A stretch of DNA of 64,000 nucleotides from Micromonospora qiuiae (GCF_016863555.1 NZ_BOPC01000025.1:31574-95573); one strand, 5' to 3'; shown: positions 7,642 to 18,034, counted from the first letter of the stretch. The notes: generated by a model from the sequence alone, not told the origin. A program made the numbers and translations.

Positions 7642-10365
7642 TCAGTCCAGGCGGCGTTCCACCGGTAGCCGGGAGCGGGTGAACAGCGCCGCACCCAGCA
7701 TCGCGACCAAGGGCACCACGACCAGCAGGCCGAGGGTGAGCCAGGGGATCACCAGCGGGTACGGGGGTTGGATCGGCCAGCTGTCGGCGTACCGCTGATT
7801 GGTGAAGAGCAGGATGATCACCGTCGCGGCGAAGCCGGCGATGATGCCCAGCGCCGAGCCGAGCACGGCGATCACCCCGGCCTGGCAGAGCGACAGCAGG
7901 CGGCGTACGCCCGGACCGGCGCCGACCGCGGCCAGGGTGGACAGGTCGGCCCGCCCCTCCGCCGCGGCGAGGCCGGTGGCGATGCCCGCGGCGCCGATGG
8001 TGACCACCGCGGACACCCCGGCGAGCAACAGCAGCAGCGGTGTGCTGTCGCCGGAGCCCCAGTTGCCCGCGGTGTCCACCAGCAGTTCTCCGAGCGAGCG
8101 GGTCGCGGCGTAGAACTGGTCGTGCTGGTGCCGTTCGGCAGGTTCGTTGACGCTGAACGCCCAGCCGGTCTGGCGGGCCGTGAGGCCGAGCCGTTCGGCC
8201 GCGGCGGGGGACAGCAGTAGCCATTGGGTGCCGAGTCCGGTGTCCAGAACGTGGCCGGGCACCGCCACGGTGTCCGCGTCGCTCACCGGCTTCTCCGCAT
8301 CGCGCTCGACGCCGAGTTTGAGCTGCCCGTCCACCAGGTAGCGGCGGTCGGTCAGCACCGCCCCGCCGGCCTGCAGTGTGGCCCTGGCGGCGGCGACCTC
8401 GTCGGGCGCCGCCCCGGTGATGATCGGTAGCGCGGACCCGTCGTCCACGATCGTGCGCGGGTACGTGGTGACGTGGTTGTCGGCCGGGCCCTGGCAGCGG
8501 GCGTCGGCGCGGGCCCGGCGCCGGTCGGCTGCGCTGAGTGGCTCGTCCGCTCGCCATGGGCAGGCCCGCTCGGCGGGCATGCGCGCGGTGACCAGGCAGA
8601 GTTCGGACGGCGACCGACAGTCGGCCTCGACCAGCGGGGCGACTGCCTCGGCACCGAGGTGCTGCCGGGCCGCTTCGGGAATCGCGGCGAGAGTGGGCGC
8701 CTTCGGGTCGGCCGGATCGGCGACGGTGATCAGCAGACTGTGGCTCGGCAGTCCGGGCAGGTGGCCCTCTGCGATGCGGGCCTGCTCGCTGGCGAGCAGG
8801 AGACCGAGGGCGACGCTGGCGGCCACCGCGGCCATCACCGCGGAGATGGCCGGTGACGCCGACGACCGGTTTCGGCTGGCGTCGCGTAGCGCGATACGGG
8901 GCGCCAGCGGAAGGATCCGGCCGAGCCGGGCCAGCAGGCCCACCAGCGTCGGGGTGGCGCAGACCAGTCCGAATTCGCCCACGACCAGCCCGGCGAGGAT
9001 GACCGACTGCGAGGTCACCACCGCGCCGAGGGCGGCCACGCCGGCCCCTCCGGCGGCCAGGAGCACGCCGGTGATCAGCCACCGGCGCGAGTGCCGCGGT
9101 GGGGTACGCCGGCCGGCGAGCCCCGCCACGACGTCCTGCCGGGCGGCCGTCCACGCCGGTGCCAGGGCGGCCAGCACCCCGGCGAGCACCGCCACCAGCG
9201 CGATCACGATCAGGGCCGCCGGCCAGACGCGGTACCCGCCGAAGCGGTGCTGGAAGACGAACTGCTCCATCAGCGGCCGGCCGGCGAACGCGGCGATCAC
9301 CCCGAGCGCGATGCCGGTCGCGGCGCCGACGCAACCCAGCACCACACCGTCGGCGAGCACCACCCGGCGTAGCTGCGCGGCGTCGCCACCGGCCACCGCG
9401 ACCAGCGCGAGTTCCCGCCGTCGGCGTCGTACGCCGACCGCGAAGGCTGGGCCGACCAGCAGCACCACCTCAAGCAGGCCGAGCCCGGCGACCAGTACGC
9501 TGGTGCCGACCTCCTCCGCGTCCAGCGACCAGGACGGAGATGGGGAAAAGCCCACCGCGGGCGGCGCGGGCGCCCGGGCGGTGACCACGACACCGTTTCG
9601 GTTGAGGTGGCGGAAGAGGTCCTCGGTGATCGGCCCGGGTAGGTCGGCGAGGAACACCGTCCCGCCGTAGATCTCCGGTGGGGGCGCCCCGTCGGGATGC
9701 AGGATCACGGCGGGACCCAGTTCGTCGGGAAGCTCGACCACGCCGACGACGGTCCAGCTGCGCCCGGTGTCCCCAGCGGTGACCCGGTCGCCGAGGTCGG
9801 CGCCGAGCCTGCGTCGGGCGGCCGGATTCACCACGATCTCGTCGGGGCCCGCCGGTACCCGGCCGGCATGCACCCGGACGAGCCCGCGGCCGAGCGGATC
9901 GGTGAGGTCAACTGCGCTGGCGGTGATGCCGTTTTGGAACCGCTGGCCGTCCCAGGCGGGAAACGGCAGCCAGCGGGTGATCGGCAGGACCCGGCTCCCC
10001 GGTGGGAGCAGCGCCCTGATCTCCTCTGCGCTGACCTGTTCGGCGACGGTCTCGCTGTCGTAGGACTCCCAGGCGTCGCCGTCTGCGGACTGCCGCGCCG
10101 GGCCGTTGCCCACCACCCGAAGCTCCGCGTCGGCCACGCCGAGGCGGCGGTCCAGCCGCTCGGCCGGGGTCAGCCGGGCCATCTCCACACTCACCGCGAC
10201 GAAGGTGAGCGCCAGCACGGGCAGGATGATCATCGCCAGGATCAGGGCGGTGCGTCCCCGGGCCCGCTTCGCCTCCCGGCGGGCGATGCGCAGCGCCGCC
10301 CGCCAGGACCCGGCGGCCTCAGCCAGCCGCGCCCGCCGGGACAGCCGCTGCGGAACGCCGCTCAC
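7642..10365 (-). CDS. ABC transporter permease, FtsX/MacB type
   Basis: A 907-residue permease. A membrane segment near the N-terminus (LILAMIILPVLALTFVAV) is followed by a long extracytoplasmic region, then FtsX-type bundles in the middle (about 295-450) and at the C-terminus (about 740-895). This is the duplicated FtsX layout typical of actinobacterial permeases paired with MacB-like ATPases. GTG 10365 overlaps the ATPase stop by 4 bp. The substrate is unknown. The padR-ATPase-permease arrangement suggests inducible export, of a peptide or antibiotic or for cell-envelope stress, but no resistance claim can be made from sequence. It ends 25 bases from the convergent VIT1 gene. Confidence 0.88.
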   Translation of the reverse strand: MSGVPQRLSRRARLAEAAGSWRAALRIARREAKRARGRTALILAMIILPVLALTFVAVSVEMARLTPAERLDRRLGVADAELRVVGNGPARQSADGDAWESYDSETVAEQVSAEEIRALLPPGSRVLPITRWLPFPAWDGQRFQNGITASAVDLTDPLGRGLVRVHAGRVPAGPDEIVVNPAARRRLGADLGDRVTAGDTGRSWTVVGVVELPDELGPAVILHPDGAPPPEIYGGTVFLADLPGPITEDLFRHLNRNGVVVTARAPAPPAVGFSPSPSWSLDAEEVGTSVLVAGLGLLEVVLLVGPAFAVGVRRRRRELALVAVAGGDAAQLRRVVLADGVVLGCVGAATGIALGVIAAFAGRPLMEQFVFQHRFGGYRVWPAALIVIALVAVLAGVLAALAPAWTAARQDVVAGLAGRRTPPRHSRRWLITGVLLAAGGAGVAALGAVVTSQSVILAGLVVGEFGLVCATPTLVGLLARLGRILPLAPRIALRDASRNRSSASPAISAVMAAVAASVALGLLLASEQARIAEGHLPGLPSHSLLITVADPADPKAPTLAAIPEAARQHLGAEAVAPLVEADCRSPSELCLVTARMPAERACPWRADEPLSAADRRRARADARCQGPADNHVTTYPRTIVDDGSALPIITGAAPDEVAAARATLQAGGAVLTDRRYLVDGQLKLGVERDAEKPVSDADTVAVPGHVLDTGLGTQWLLLSPAAAERLGLTARQTGWAFSVNEPAERHQHDQFYAATRSLGELLVDTAGNWGSGDSTPLLLLLAGVSAVVTIGAAGIATGLAAAEGRADLSTLAAVGAGPGVRRLLSLCQAGVIAVLGSALGIIAGFAATVIILLFTNQRYADSWPIQPPYPLVIPWLTLGLLVVVPLVAMLGAALFTRSRLPVERRLD

Positions 10366-11162
10366 CGGCCGGTGCCGGCGAGCAGGGCCTCGACGCCGGC
10401 CAACGGTGCGGTCGAGTCGACGGTCACGCCGTCGCGCAGGAACACCACCCGGTCCGCCCAGCCGGCGTGGCGTGCCTCGTGGGTGACCAGCACTGCGGCG
10501 GCTCCCTCGTCGACCCGGCGGCGCAGCAGGCGCAGCACCGCCTCCCCGGTCTGCGAGTCCAGCGCCCCGGTCGGCTCGTCGGCCAGGACCAGACGGCGCT
10601 CGCCCACCAGCGCCCGAGCGATCGCGACGCGCTGCTGCTGGCCGCCGGAGAGCTGGTCCGGGAACCGGTCACCCAGCTCCATCAGGCCCACCTCGGTCAG
10701 CGCGTCCTGCGCGAGCCGGCGAGCCCGGCGCACACCCGCGCCGTCGAGTTCGAGGGGAAGCGCGACATTCTCCACCGCGGTCAGCCCGCCGATGAGGTTG
10801 AGGTTCTGGAAGATGTAGCCGATCCGGCGACGGCGCAACCGGGCCAGGTCTCTGCGGTGCAGCGCGTGCAGCGGCTGCCCCTCGACATAGACCTCGCCGG
10901 CGGTCGGGCTGTCCAACCCGCCGGCCAGGGTGAGCAGGGTCGACTTGCCGGAGCCGGAGGGGCCCATCACGGCGACCAGCTCGCCGGGACGCACGACCAG
11001 GCTGACGCCCCGCAGGGCGTGCACGGCGGCGGGACCGCTGCCGTGGGTGCGGTGCACGTCACGCAGGTCGAGTACGGCGTCGGCCGGCGGATCGACCGGA
11101 GTGGCCGCGCCGGTCGCGGCCGGGTCTGGCGCAGCTGGCGTCGTTCCGCTGAGCGCGCTCAC
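10362..11162 (-). CDS. ABC transporter ATP-binding protein, LolD/MacB type
   Basis: A 266-residue ATPase energising the downstream FtsX-type permease. It shows Walker A GPSGSGKST, a Q-loop (FQNLNL), signature LSGGQQQRVAIARAL, Walker B LVLADEPTGALD and the H-loop His in VTHEARHA. The first 25 residues are an Ala/Pro-rich, poorly conserved tail. It starts at GTG 11162, overlapping the PadR stop (GTGA), and its own stop overlaps the permease GTG, so the three genes form one tightly coupled leftward operon. Confidence 0.93.
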   Translation of the reverse strand: MSALSGTTPAAPDPAATGAATPVDPPADAVLDLRDVHRTHGSGPAAVHALRGVSLVVRPGELVAVMGPSGSGKSTLLTLAGGLDSPTAGEVYVEGQPLHALHRRDLARLRRRRIGYIFQNLNLIGGLTAVENVALPLELDGAGVRRARRLAQDALTEVGLMELGDRFPDQLSGGQQQRVAIARALVGERRLVLADEPTGALDSQTGEAVLRLLRRRVDEGAAAVLVTHEARHAGWADRVVFLRDGVTVDSTAPLAGVEALLAGTGR

Positions 11163-11740
11163 CGTCGGGCCTCCTCACCACTGCGACCCACCGCCTCGGA
11201 GCTGGGCGCCGGGCCGGGCGCCGGGGGGCGGTGTCGCACCAGGCTGGTCTCGCAGTGATCGAGCCAGCGCACCTCCGCCTCGGCCTGGAACATCATCGCG
11301 TCCAGCACCAACCGCCAGGGTAGGTCCTCGGGGCGGTCGCTGGCGTACTTCAACCGGGTCAACTCCTGCAACGCGCGCATGGTGGCGGTGCGTTGGGTCT
11401 GCACCACGGCGCGTACGTCGACCCCGGGTGTGGTCAGCGCCAACGCCAGCTTGATCGCCAACTCGTCGCGGGGACGATCGGTCCGGCTGATCGGGGTGGC
11501 GAACCACAGGGCCAGGTCGGCCCGCCCGGCATCGGTGATCTCGTACGGCCGCTGCCCGGCCTCGCTCTCGGGCAGCGAACGGACCAGCCCGTCCCGCTCC
11601 AGCCGCGACAGCGTGGTGTACACCTGTCCGATGTTCAGCGGCCAGGTCGAGCCGGTCGACTCCTCGAACGCGGCTCGCAACTGGTAGCCGTACATCTGCC
11701 CGCGTTCGAGCAGGGCGAGCAGGCCGTGGCGGATGGACAT
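11159..11740 (-). CDS. PadR family transcriptional regulator
   Basis: A 193-residue regulator. The N-terminal winged helix is typical of PadR (LLALLERGQMYGYQLRAAFEE, then QVYTTLSRLERDGLV); the C-terminal helices (about 95-180) match the Vir_act_alpha_C dimerisation type. PadR proteins repress neighbouring transporter genes until a ligand binds. It is the first gene of the operon, and a perfect palindrome lies 13 bases upstream of its ATG, so autoregulation is likely. The ligand is unknown. Confidence 0.9.
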   Translation of the reverse strand: MSIRHGLLALLERGQMYGYQLRAAFEESTGSTWPLNIGQVYTTLSRLERDGLVRSLPESEAGQRPYEITDAGRADLALWFATPISRTDRPRDELAIKLALALTTPGVDVRAVVQTQRTATMRALQELTRLKYASDRPEDLPWRLVLDAMMFQAEAEVRWLDHCETSLVRHRPPAPGPAPSSEAVGRSGEEARR

Positions 11741-11753
11741 GGCACCGGAGTAT

Positions 11754-11768
11754 GCATACCTGGTATGC
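11754..11768 (-). promoter_or_regulatory. putative PadR operator palindrome
   Basis: The perfect inverted repeat GCATACC-T-GGTATGC is an AT-rich island in GC-rich sequence. Read leftwards, a -35-like TTGCGG lies just upstream and a TATGCAT/CATACT -10-like stretch overlaps the palindrome, so a bound repressor would occlude the promoter. PadR family sites are typically ATAC/GTAT or ATGT/ACAT dyads, which fits. The binding protein is inferred from position. Confidence 0.6.
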
Positions 11769-11807
11769 CGAACCGCAACCGGGGCTGGCCGCCGGGTGTC
11801 GCAGACC

Positions 11808-12248
11808 TCAGCCCGGGCGGCCGGGAAAGGCCACCGTCAGCGGGCTGATCCCGGCGCTGCGCCGCCAGCGGGTCGCCCGCACCGCGTACTCGACCAGAGC
11901 ACCCAGGGCCCGATCGCGTTCGGCGCCGGCGCTGGTCGGCAGCACCGCCCGCCAGAACGCCGCCGTGCGCTCCTCCACCTGCACGGCGAGCTGTAGCGCG
12001 CTGGCCCGGTCGGTCACGGGGAAGGGCAGTGCGTATCCCGCCCGATCCGGCGGGACGCTGCCGCCACCGGTGCTCAACTGCACCACCAGGGCGTCCCGCC
12101 GGGCGCGGTGTGCCGCCTCCGCCGTGATGGCGGCCTTGCGCTCGGCACCGGTGAGGCGTACCCCGATCGGACCGTAGGCCCAGATGGCGGCGTATTCGGC
12201 GATCAACGCCTGGGCGAGCGCCTCGCCGGCGTCGGGCGGTGCGGTCAT
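11808..12248 (-). CDS. DUF4439 ferritin-like domain protein
   Basis: A protein of about 146 residues, mostly helical, resembling the ferritin-like DUF4439 family (LIAEYAAIWAYGPIGVRLTG, AAHRARRDAL, VQVEERTAAFWRAVL). The repeated Glu and His in helix positions fit a four-helix ferritin-like fold, but metal binding is unproven. The start is taken as the ATG in a TGATG junction with the upstream lipoprotein gene; a GTG one codon earlier is possible. The pair is likely cotranscribed and the products may act together at the cell surface. Function unknown. Confidence 0.7.
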   Translation of the reverse strand: MTAPPDAGEALAQALIAEYAAIWAYGPIGVRLTGAERKAAITAEAAHRARRDALVVQLSTGGGSVPPDRAGYALPFPVTDRASALQLAVQVEERTAAFWRAVLPTSAGAERDRALGALVEYAVRATRWRRSAGISPLTVAFPGRPG

Positions 12249-12751
12249 CACTTCAGCGCCTCCAGGTGGCTCGCGCGTGCGGCGGTGATCGAGCCGAGCA
12301 GTGCGACCCGGTCGGCGGGTGCCTCGGCGCAGGCTTTCGACGCCGTGTCCCGACCGGCCCGTTCGGCATGTCGCAGCGCGGTCAACGTGGCGGCCCGGTC
12401 GGTCGGCGATGCGCCGGTGGCGCCGGAGGAGGCGGCCGGCCCGGACGGGAGCGGGGTGCCGGTCACCCGGGCGAGTTCCGCGGCGTGCGCCTCGTGCGCC
12501 TCGGCGAGCGGGGTGAGCCGGTCGGCCAGGTCGGGGTGAGCGACGCCGGCCGCCCTCAGCCCGGCCGCGAGCCGCAGCGCCTCGTCGATCATCGGGGCGA
12601 GCGGGTCGGGTGTCGGGGGTTCGTCACTATCGAAAAGACCACAACCGGTCAGCGGCGCGGCGGCGCCCCCGAGCGCCAGCAGCGCGCCGACCCCCAGCAC
12701 CGCCCGTCGGGAAAGCTCGGATGCGCCGTTTCGGCGAGTCGTTCTGCCCAT
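12248..12751 (-). CDS. putative lipoprotein with twin-arginine-like signal
   Basis: A 167-residue exported protein. The N-terminus reads SRRAVLGVGALLALGGAAAP and then LTGC, a lipobox, so the mature protein should start at that Cys and be lipid-anchored; the RR before the hydrophobic stretch suggests Tat export. The mature part is Ala-rich and helical and may be another ferritin-like four-helix protein (EAHEAHAAELARVTG). The start at ATG 12751 is preferred over the in-frame ATG 12775 and the first codon at 12781 because it gives a normal signal-peptide length. It is transcribed divergently from rimP. Confidence 0.65.
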   Translation of the reverse strand: MGRTTRRNGASELSRRAVLGVGALLALGGAAAPLTGCGLFDSDEPPTPDPLAPMIDEALRLAAGLRAAGVAHPDLADRLTPLAEAHEAHAAELARVTGTPLPSGPAASSGATGASPTDRAATLTALRHAERAGRDTASKACAEAPADRVALLGSITAARASHLEALK

Positions 12752-12921
12752 CACCACCGGACAAGTCAACACCATCGCCACCGCCCTTGTCCGGCGGTGG
12801 CGTCGGTGCGCCGCTGGGGCCGTCCCGGGGTCGGCGCGTTACGCTCGGCGCAGCCACCGGCGCGTCCGCACCGGTGGCGTGCCGGCATGGTCGCCGGCGA
12901 GCAGCGGAAAGGTCTCTTCAG

Positions 12922-13578
12922 ATGACGCAGCGTGGCCGTGCCACCAGGACGACGGGGCGTTCTCGCGGCGGTGGCCAGGCTCCGCGAGGCGGTCAGGCGC
13001 CGCGTGGCGATCTCACCGCCCGTCGTGAGCGGCTCCGCGCCGTGATCGCACCGGTGGTCGACGGGGCCGGCTACGACCTGGAGGACCTGTCCGTGTCCCG
13101 GGCCGGCCGTCGGCACGTGGTACGCGTGATCGTCGACGCCGACGGCGGGATCAACCTGGACGCGGTGGCCGACGTCTCGCGGGCGGTCTCGGCGGCGCTG
13201 GACGCCGCCGAGGACAGCGGTGGCGACATCGTCGCCGGGGAGTACCAACTGGAGGTCAGCTCCCCGGGCGTGGACCGTCCGCTGACCCTGCCCCGACACT
13301 GGCGACGCAACCTCGGCCGGCTGGTCCGGGTGACGGTCCGGGGCGCGGGACCGCCCGCGGCGCAGGGTGCGCCACCGGCGGGCGACCGGCAGGTCACCGG
13401 GCGGGTGATCGCCGCCGACGACGAGCGCGTGGTGCTGGAGACCGATGCCGGGCGTACGGAGCTGACCTACGCGGATCTCGGGCCGGGCCGGGTGCAGATC
13501 GAATTCAGCCGCCTCGACGAACTGCCCGATTCAGAAGAGCTCGACGACGATGACGATGTGGAGGACGAGGAGAGGTGA
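12922..13578 (+). CDS. rimP: ribosome maturation factor RimP
   Basis: A 218-residue RimP, needed for 30S subunit maturation. The N-terminal domain ([25 protein letters not shown], then [15 protein letters not shown]) and the signature [14 protein letters not shown] are present, followed by the C-terminal Sm-like domain. The first 35 residues are a basic Gly/Arg tail with a GGQAPRG repeat, common in actinobacteria, and the C-terminus is highly acidic ([13 protein letters not shown]). ATG 12922 follows GGAAAGG at 12906-12912. It is the first gene of the rimP-nusA-infB operon, with nusA starting inside its stop codon. Confidence 0.93.
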   Translation: MTQRGRATRTTGRSRGGGQAPRGGQAPRGDLTARRERLRAVIAPVVDGAGYDLEDLSVSRAGRRHVVRVIVDADGGINLDAVADVSRAVSAALDAAEDSGGDIVAGEYQLEVSSPGVDRPLTLPRHWRRNLGRLVRVTVRGAGPPAAQGAPPAGDRQVTGRVIAADDERVVLETDAGRTELTYADLGPGRVQIEFSRLDELPDSEELDDDDDVEDEER

Positions 13579-14618
13579 ACATCGACCTCGCGGCGCTGCG
13601 CGCCCTCGAGCGCGAGCGGGAGATCCCGTTCGACACGATCCTCGCGGCGATCGAGACCGCGCTGCTGACCGCGTACCGGCACACCGAGGGCGCCCAGCCG
13701 CACGCCCGGGTGGAGATCGACCGCAAGAGCGGCGGGGCCACGGTCTACGCCCAGGAAGTGGACGCCGAGGGCGCCGTGGTACGGGAGTGGGACGACACTC
13801 CGCACGACTTCGGCCGGATCGCGGCCATGACCGCCAAGCAGGTGATCCTCCAGCGGCTGCGGGAGGCCACCGACGAGGTGCATTTCGGTGAGTACGTCGG
13901 CCGCGACGGCGACCTGGTCACCGGGGTGGTGCAGGCGCACGAGGCGCGGGCGGAGAAGGGCATCGTCACCGTCGACCTCGGCAAGTTGGAGGGTGTGCTG
14001 CCGCAGTCCGAGCAGGTGCCCGGCGAGCGCCCCCAGCACGGTGAACGAATCCGCTGCGTGGTGGTGCACGTGGCCAAGGGAATGCGCGGCCCGCAGATCA
14101 CGTTGTCCCGTACGCACCCCAACCTGGTGAAGAAGCTCTTCGCCCTGGAGGTGCCGGAAATCGCCGACGGCACGGTCGAGATCGCAGCGATCGCGCGCGA
14201 GGCGGGCCACCGCACGAAGATCGCGGTGCGTTCGACCGCAGCCGGCGTCAACGCCAAGGGTGCCTGTATCGGTCCGATGGGGCAGCGGGTCCGGGCGGTG
14301 ATGAGCGAGCTGCACGGCGAGAAGATCGACATCATCGACTGGTCGGACGATCCGGCGACCTTTGTCGGGAATGCGCTCTCCCCGGCCAAGGCGCTGCGGG
14401 TCGAGGTGGTCGATTTGGCCGCCCGCGCGGCCCGGGTGACAGTTCCGGACTTCCAGCTGTCGCTCGCGATCGGGCGAGAAGGGCAGAATGCCCGGCTTGC
14501 CGCCCGGCTGACCGGTTGGCGCATCGACATCCGGTCGGACGCGGAACAGGCCGCTCCCGCAGGCCCGTCGGAAGCTGATCAGGTGAGGGAACCGGGCGGC
14601 GCGGTGTCGGGCAGCTAG
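13575..14618 (+). CDS. nusA: transcription termination/antitermination factor NusA
   Basis: A 347-residue NusA. It has the N-terminal RNA-polymerase-binding domain (about 1-110), an S1 domain ([17 protein letters not shown] onward), and two KH domains ([19 protein letters not shown] and [21 protein letters not shown]). There are no C-terminal AR repeats, as expected in actinobacteria. NusA modulates pausing, termination and antitermination at RNA polymerase. GTG 13575 overlaps the rimP stop (GTGA), so translation is coupled. Confidence 0.96.
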   Translation: MNIDLAALRALEREREIPFDTILAAIETALLTAYRHTEGAQPHARVEIDRKSGGATVYAQEVDAEGAVVREWDDTPHDFGRIAAMTAKQVILQRLREATDEVHFGEYVGRDGDLVTGVVQAHEARAEKGIVTVDLGKLEGVLPQSEQVPGERPQHGERIRCVVVHVAKGMRGPQITLSRTHPNLVKKLFALEVPEIADGTVEIAAIAREAGHRTKIAVRSTAAGVNAKGACIGPMGQRVRAVMSELHGEKIDIIDWSDDPATFVGNALSPAKALRVEVVDLAARAARVTVPDFQLSLAIGREGQNARLAARLTGWRIDIRSDAEQAAPAGPSEADQVREPGGAVSGS

Positions 14619-14634
14619 GGGTAGACTTCCAGCA

Positions 14635-14943
14635 GTGGCACGACGCGCGCGGCCGGAGCGCACCTGTGTGGGTTGCCGACGGCGTGCGCCGGCCAGTGAA
14701 CTACTGCGGATCGTCGCGGTCGAGGACGAGGCTGGCCTCAGCCTCCAACCCGATCCGACCCGCAGAATGCCGGGTCGGGGAGCGAACATGCACCCGGATC
14801 CGGCCTGCTTCGCGCAGGCAGTGCGACGTCGCGCCTTCGGGCGTGCGCTGCGTGTCGCCGGGGTCCCGCGTGACGGGGCCCTCGCGGAGTACCTGACGCG
14901 TCAACCACCACGTCCGGTCACCCGATCGGACGAGGGTCGCTAG
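14635..14943 (+). CDS. ylxR: YlxR family RNA-binding protein (DUF448)
   Basis: A 102-residue protein with the YlxR signature ERTCVGCRRRAPASELLRIV and GRGANMHPDPACFAQAVRRRAFGRAL. YlxR is a small nucleic-acid-binding protein almost always encoded between nusA and infB; a role as RNase P or transcription modulator has been proposed for homologues. GTG 14635 lies 16 bases after the nusA stop. The 115 bases to infB hold the infB ribosome site and no clear terminator. Confidence 0.9.
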   Translation: MARRARPERTCVGCRRRAPASELLRIVAVEDEAGLSLQPDPTRRMPGRGANMHPDPACFAQAVRRRAFGRALRVAGVPRDGALAEYLTRQPPRPVTRSDEGR

Positions 14944-15058
14944 CAAGGTAGGACGACCGACATGAGCACACGATGAAGTCCCAGAAATGACCAGGCTTCA
15001 AGTGCACGAGTGAGGTCGCTGCGGGTGCTGCCCGCACGACCTCGGAGTGAGGAGTGCA

Positions 15059-18034
15059 GTGGCAGGCAAGGCCCGCGTACACGAGCTTGCAAAGGAGCTC
15101 GGGGTCGAAAGCAAGACCGTTCTCGCCAAACTGAAGGAAATGGGCGAGTTCGTGAAGTCCGCGTCGAGCACTGTCGAGGCGCCTGTCGCCCGGCGGCTGC
15201 GTAGCGCGTTCGTCGCCTCTGGCGGCTCCGGCGCCCCGGCGGCTCCGCCGTCGGCCGCCCCGGCTCCGTCGGCAGTGCCGACCCCACCACCGACCCCGGG
15301 CGAGCCCCGGATCACCGCCAAGCCGACGCCGCCCCGGCGTCCGGCGGTGCCTGGGCCGAAGCCGAAGGCCCCGGTGCCCGGTCCGCCGCCGTCGGCGGCC
15401 CCGGTCGCCAAGCCGGCGAGCGCCCACGACATCGAGGTGGCGGCCGCCGAGGCGCGTGCCGCCGCGCTGAAGGCCGAGCAGGAGGCCGCGGTCAAGGCCG
15501 CGCAGGCCGCCCGTCAGCAGCAGCGTGAGAACGTCCGCCGGGAACCCCCGGCCGACGGCGGCGCCCGTCCGGGTCCCCGTCCGGGCCCCGGCACCATGCC
15601 GCCCCGTCCGGGTTCCCCGGCCGCAGGCCGGTCCGGTGGACCCACCCCCGGTCCGGGTGCTCGGCCGGGCCGTCCGCCGGCGCGTGGCGCCGGCAACAAC
15701 CCGTTCGGCATCCAGGGCAGCCAGCAGCAGCGCCCGCCGGCCGCCGGGGCCGGCGGTGCCCGGCCGAGTCCGGCGTCCATGCCGCCGCGGCCCAGCCCGG
15801 CGTCCATGCCGCCGCGGCCGAGTCCGGCGTCGATGCCGAGCCAGCGTCCCGGTCGCCCGGGTGGTCCGGGTGCCGGTCGTCCCGGTGCGGGCACCGGTCG
15901 TCCCGGCGGCGGCGGTGGCTACCGCGGTGGCCCCGGTGGTGCCGGTGGCGGCGGTGGTTACCGTGGCGGCCCCGGTGGTGCCGGTGGCGGCGGTGGTTAC
16001 CGTGGCGGCCCCGGTGGTGCCGGTGGCGCCGGCGGTGGCTTCCGGCCGGGTGCGCCCGCCGGTGGCGGCGGCCGTCCGGGTGGCGGTGGCCGTGGCCGCG
16101 GCGGCGGCGCCGCGGGTGCCTTCGGGCGCCCGGGGGGCAAGCCGACCCGTGGTCGCAAGTCCAAGAAGCAGCGCAGACAGGAGTTCGACAACCTGTCGGC
16201 CCCGACCATGAGCTCGGGTGCTCCCCGGGGTCAGGGGCAGACGATCCGGCTCTCCCGTGGCGCCTCGCTGTCGGACTTCGCTGACAAGATCAACGCCAAC
16301 CCGGGTTCGCTGGTCCAGGAGATGTTCAACCTGGGCGAGATGGTCACCGCGACCCAGTCCTGCTCCGACGACACCCTGCTGCTGCTGGGTGAGCACCTCG
16401 GCTTCAACGTGCAGATCGTCAGCCCGGAGGACGAGGATCGCGAGCTGCTCGCGCAGTTCAACATCGACCTCGACGCCGAGGTGACGGAGGACCGCCTGGT
16501 CAGCCGGGCGCCGGTGGTGACCGTCATGGGTCACGTCGACCACGGTAAGACCAAGCTGCTCGACGCGATCCGCAAGGCGAACGTGGTGGCGGGCGAGGCC
16601 GGTGGCATCACCCAGCACATCGGGGCCTACCAGGTCCACGTCCCGCACGAGGGCGAGGACCGGGCGGTGACCTTCATCGACACCCCGGGTCACGAGGCGT
16701 TCACCGCCATGCGTGCCCGCGGTGCCCAGGTGACCGACATCGTGATCCTGGTGGTGGCGGCCGACGACGGCGTGATGCCGCAGACCATCGAGGCGCTCAA
16801 CCACGCCAAGGCGGCGGACGTGCCGATCGTGGTCGCGGTCAACAAGGTCGACAAGCCGGAGGCCAATCCGGACAAGGTCCGCCAGCAGCTGACCGAGTAC
16901 GGCCTGGTTGCCGAGGAGTACGGCGGCGACACCATGTTCGTCAACGTGGCCGCGAAGCCGGGCATCGGCATCGACAACCTCCTCGAAGCGGTGCTGCTCA
17001 CCGCCGACGCGTCGCTGGAGCTGACCGCTCCGACCGACGGGCCGGCGCAGGGTGTGGCCATCGAGGCGCACCTGGACAAGGGCCGCGGCGCGGTGGCAAC
17101 CGTGCTGGTGCAGAAGGGCACCCTGCGGGCGGGCGACTCGATCGTCGCCGGTGGGGCGCACGGCCGGGTCCGGGCGATGCTCGACGAGAACGGCAAGCAG
17201 GTCACCGAGGCTGGTCCGGCGCGTCCGGTCATGGTTCTCGGCCTGACCGCGGTGCCGGGCGCAGGCGACACCTTCCTCGCCGCGGCGGACGACCGCACGG
17301 TGCGGCAGATCGCCGAGCAGCGCCAGGCGCGGCGGCGGGCGGCGGCGTTCGCCAACTCCCGTGGCCGGGCCACCCTTGAGACGCTCATGGAGCAGCTCAA
17401 GGAGGGCGAGAAGACGTCGCTCAACCTCATCCTCAAGGGCGATGGCTCCGGTTCCGTGGAGGCCCTGGAGGACGCGCTGTTCAACCTCGACATCCCCGAG
17501 GAGGTCCAGCTCAAGGTCCTCGACCGGGGCGTCGGCGCGATCACCGAGAGCAACGTCATGCTCGCGAGCGCCTCGTCCGAGCCGGTCACGATCATCGGCT
17601 ACAACGTGCGGGCCTCCAGCAAGGTCCGGGAGATGGCCGACCGCGAAGGCGTGGAGATCCGGTACTACACGATCATCTACCAGGCCATCGAGGAGATCGA
17701 GGCGGCGCTCAAGGGCCTGCTCAAGCCGGAGTACGAGGAGGTCGAGCTCGGCAGTGCGGAGATCCGCGAGGTCTTCCGCTCGTCCAAGATCGGCAACATC
17801 TCCGGCTGCATCGTCCGGTCGGGCCTGATCCGGCGCAACGCGAAGGCTCGCCTGCTGCGCGACGGCACGGTCGTGGCGGACAACCTCACGATCAGCTCGC
17901 TCAAGCGGTTCAAGGACGACGCGACGGAGGTTCGGGAAGGCTTCGAGTGCGGTCTGACCCTGGCCGGTTACAACAACGTCCAGGTCGGCGACGTGATCGA
18001 GACCTTCGAGATGCGGGAGAAGGCACGCGCCTGA
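15059..18034 (+). CDS. infB: translation initiation factor IF-2
   Basis: A 991-residue IF-2, the GTPase placing initiator tRNA on the ribosome. The N-terminal IF2_N motif is [32 protein letters not shown] Pro/Ala/Gly-rich linker of about 320 residues with tandem repeats precedes a second IF2_N-type region. The G domain has GHVDHGKT (Lys497), [12 protein letters not shown] (from about 541) and NKVDK; domains II, III and C2 follow intact. GTG 15059 is preferred over GTG 15047 because it is preceded by GTGAGGAG and the family starts [12 protein letters not shown]. The stop is followed by a 19-bp hairpin. Confidence 0.97.
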   Translation: MAGKARVHELAKELGVESKTVLAKLKEMGEFVKSASSTVEAPVARRLRSAFVASGGSGAPAAPPSAAPAPSAVPTPPPTPGEPRITAKPTPPRRPAVPGPKPKAPVPGPPPSAAPVAKPASAHDIEVAAAEARAAALKAEQEAAVKAAQAARQQQRENVRREPPADGGARPGPRPGPGTMPPRPGSPAAGRSGGPTPGPGARPGRPPARGAGNNPFGIQGSQQQRPPAAGAGGARPSPASMPPRPSPASMPPRPSPASMPSQRPGRPGGPGAGRPGAGTGRPGGGGGYRGGPGGAGGGGGYRGGPGGAGGGGGYRGGPGGAGGAGGGFRPGAPAGGGGRPGGGGRGRGGGAAGAFGRPGGKPTRGRKSKKQRRQEFDNLSAPTMSSGAPRGQGQTIRLSRGASLSDFADKINANPGSLVQEMFNLGEMVTATQSCSDDTLLLLGEHLGFNVQIVSPEDEDRELLAQFNIDLDAEVTEDRLVSRAPVVTVMGHVDHGKTKLLDAIRKANVVAGEAGGITQHIGAYQVHVPHEGEDRAVTFIDTPGHEAFTAMRARGAQVTDIVILVVAADDGVMPQTIEALNHAKAADVPIVVAVNKVDKPEANPDKVRQQLTEYGLVAEEYGGDTMFVNVAAKPGIGIDNLLEAVLLTADASLELTAPTDGPAQGVAIEAHLDKGRGAVATVLVQKGTLRAGDSIVAGGAHGRVRAMLDENGKQVTEAGPARPVMVLGLTAVPGAGDTFLAAADDRTVRQIAEQRQARRRAAAFANSRGRATLETLMEQLKEGEKTSLNLILKGDGSGSVEALEDALFNLDIPEEVQLKVLDRGVGAITESNVMLASASSEPVTIIGYNVRASSKVREMADREGVEIRYYTIIYQAIEEIEAALKGLLKPEYEEVELGSAEIREVFRSSKIGNISGCIVRSGLIRRNAKARLLRDGTVVADNLTISSLKRFKDDATEVREGFECGLTLAGYNNVQVGDVIETFEMREKARA
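15764..15844 (+). repeat. three 27-bp coding repeats in infB (SPASMPPRP type)
   Basis: Three consecutive 27-base units encode [11 protein letters not shown] in the IF-2 linker. They differ at few positions, consistent with slippage or unequal crossover in a disordered, length-tolerant region. Confidence 0.85.
15908..16024 (+). repeat. three 39-bp coding repeats in infB ([13 protein letters not shown])
   Basis: Three adjacent 39-base units (15908-15946, 15947-15985, 15986-16024) each encode [13 protein letters not shown], nearly identical at the DNA level. They form an RGG-like, potentially RNA-binding, flexible linker in IF-2. Confidence 0.88.

Noticed and set aside
15764..16024. Insertion or mobile element inside infB
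   Set aside because: The repeats are in frame, encode the expected disordered IF-2 linker and have no flanking duplications or transposase.
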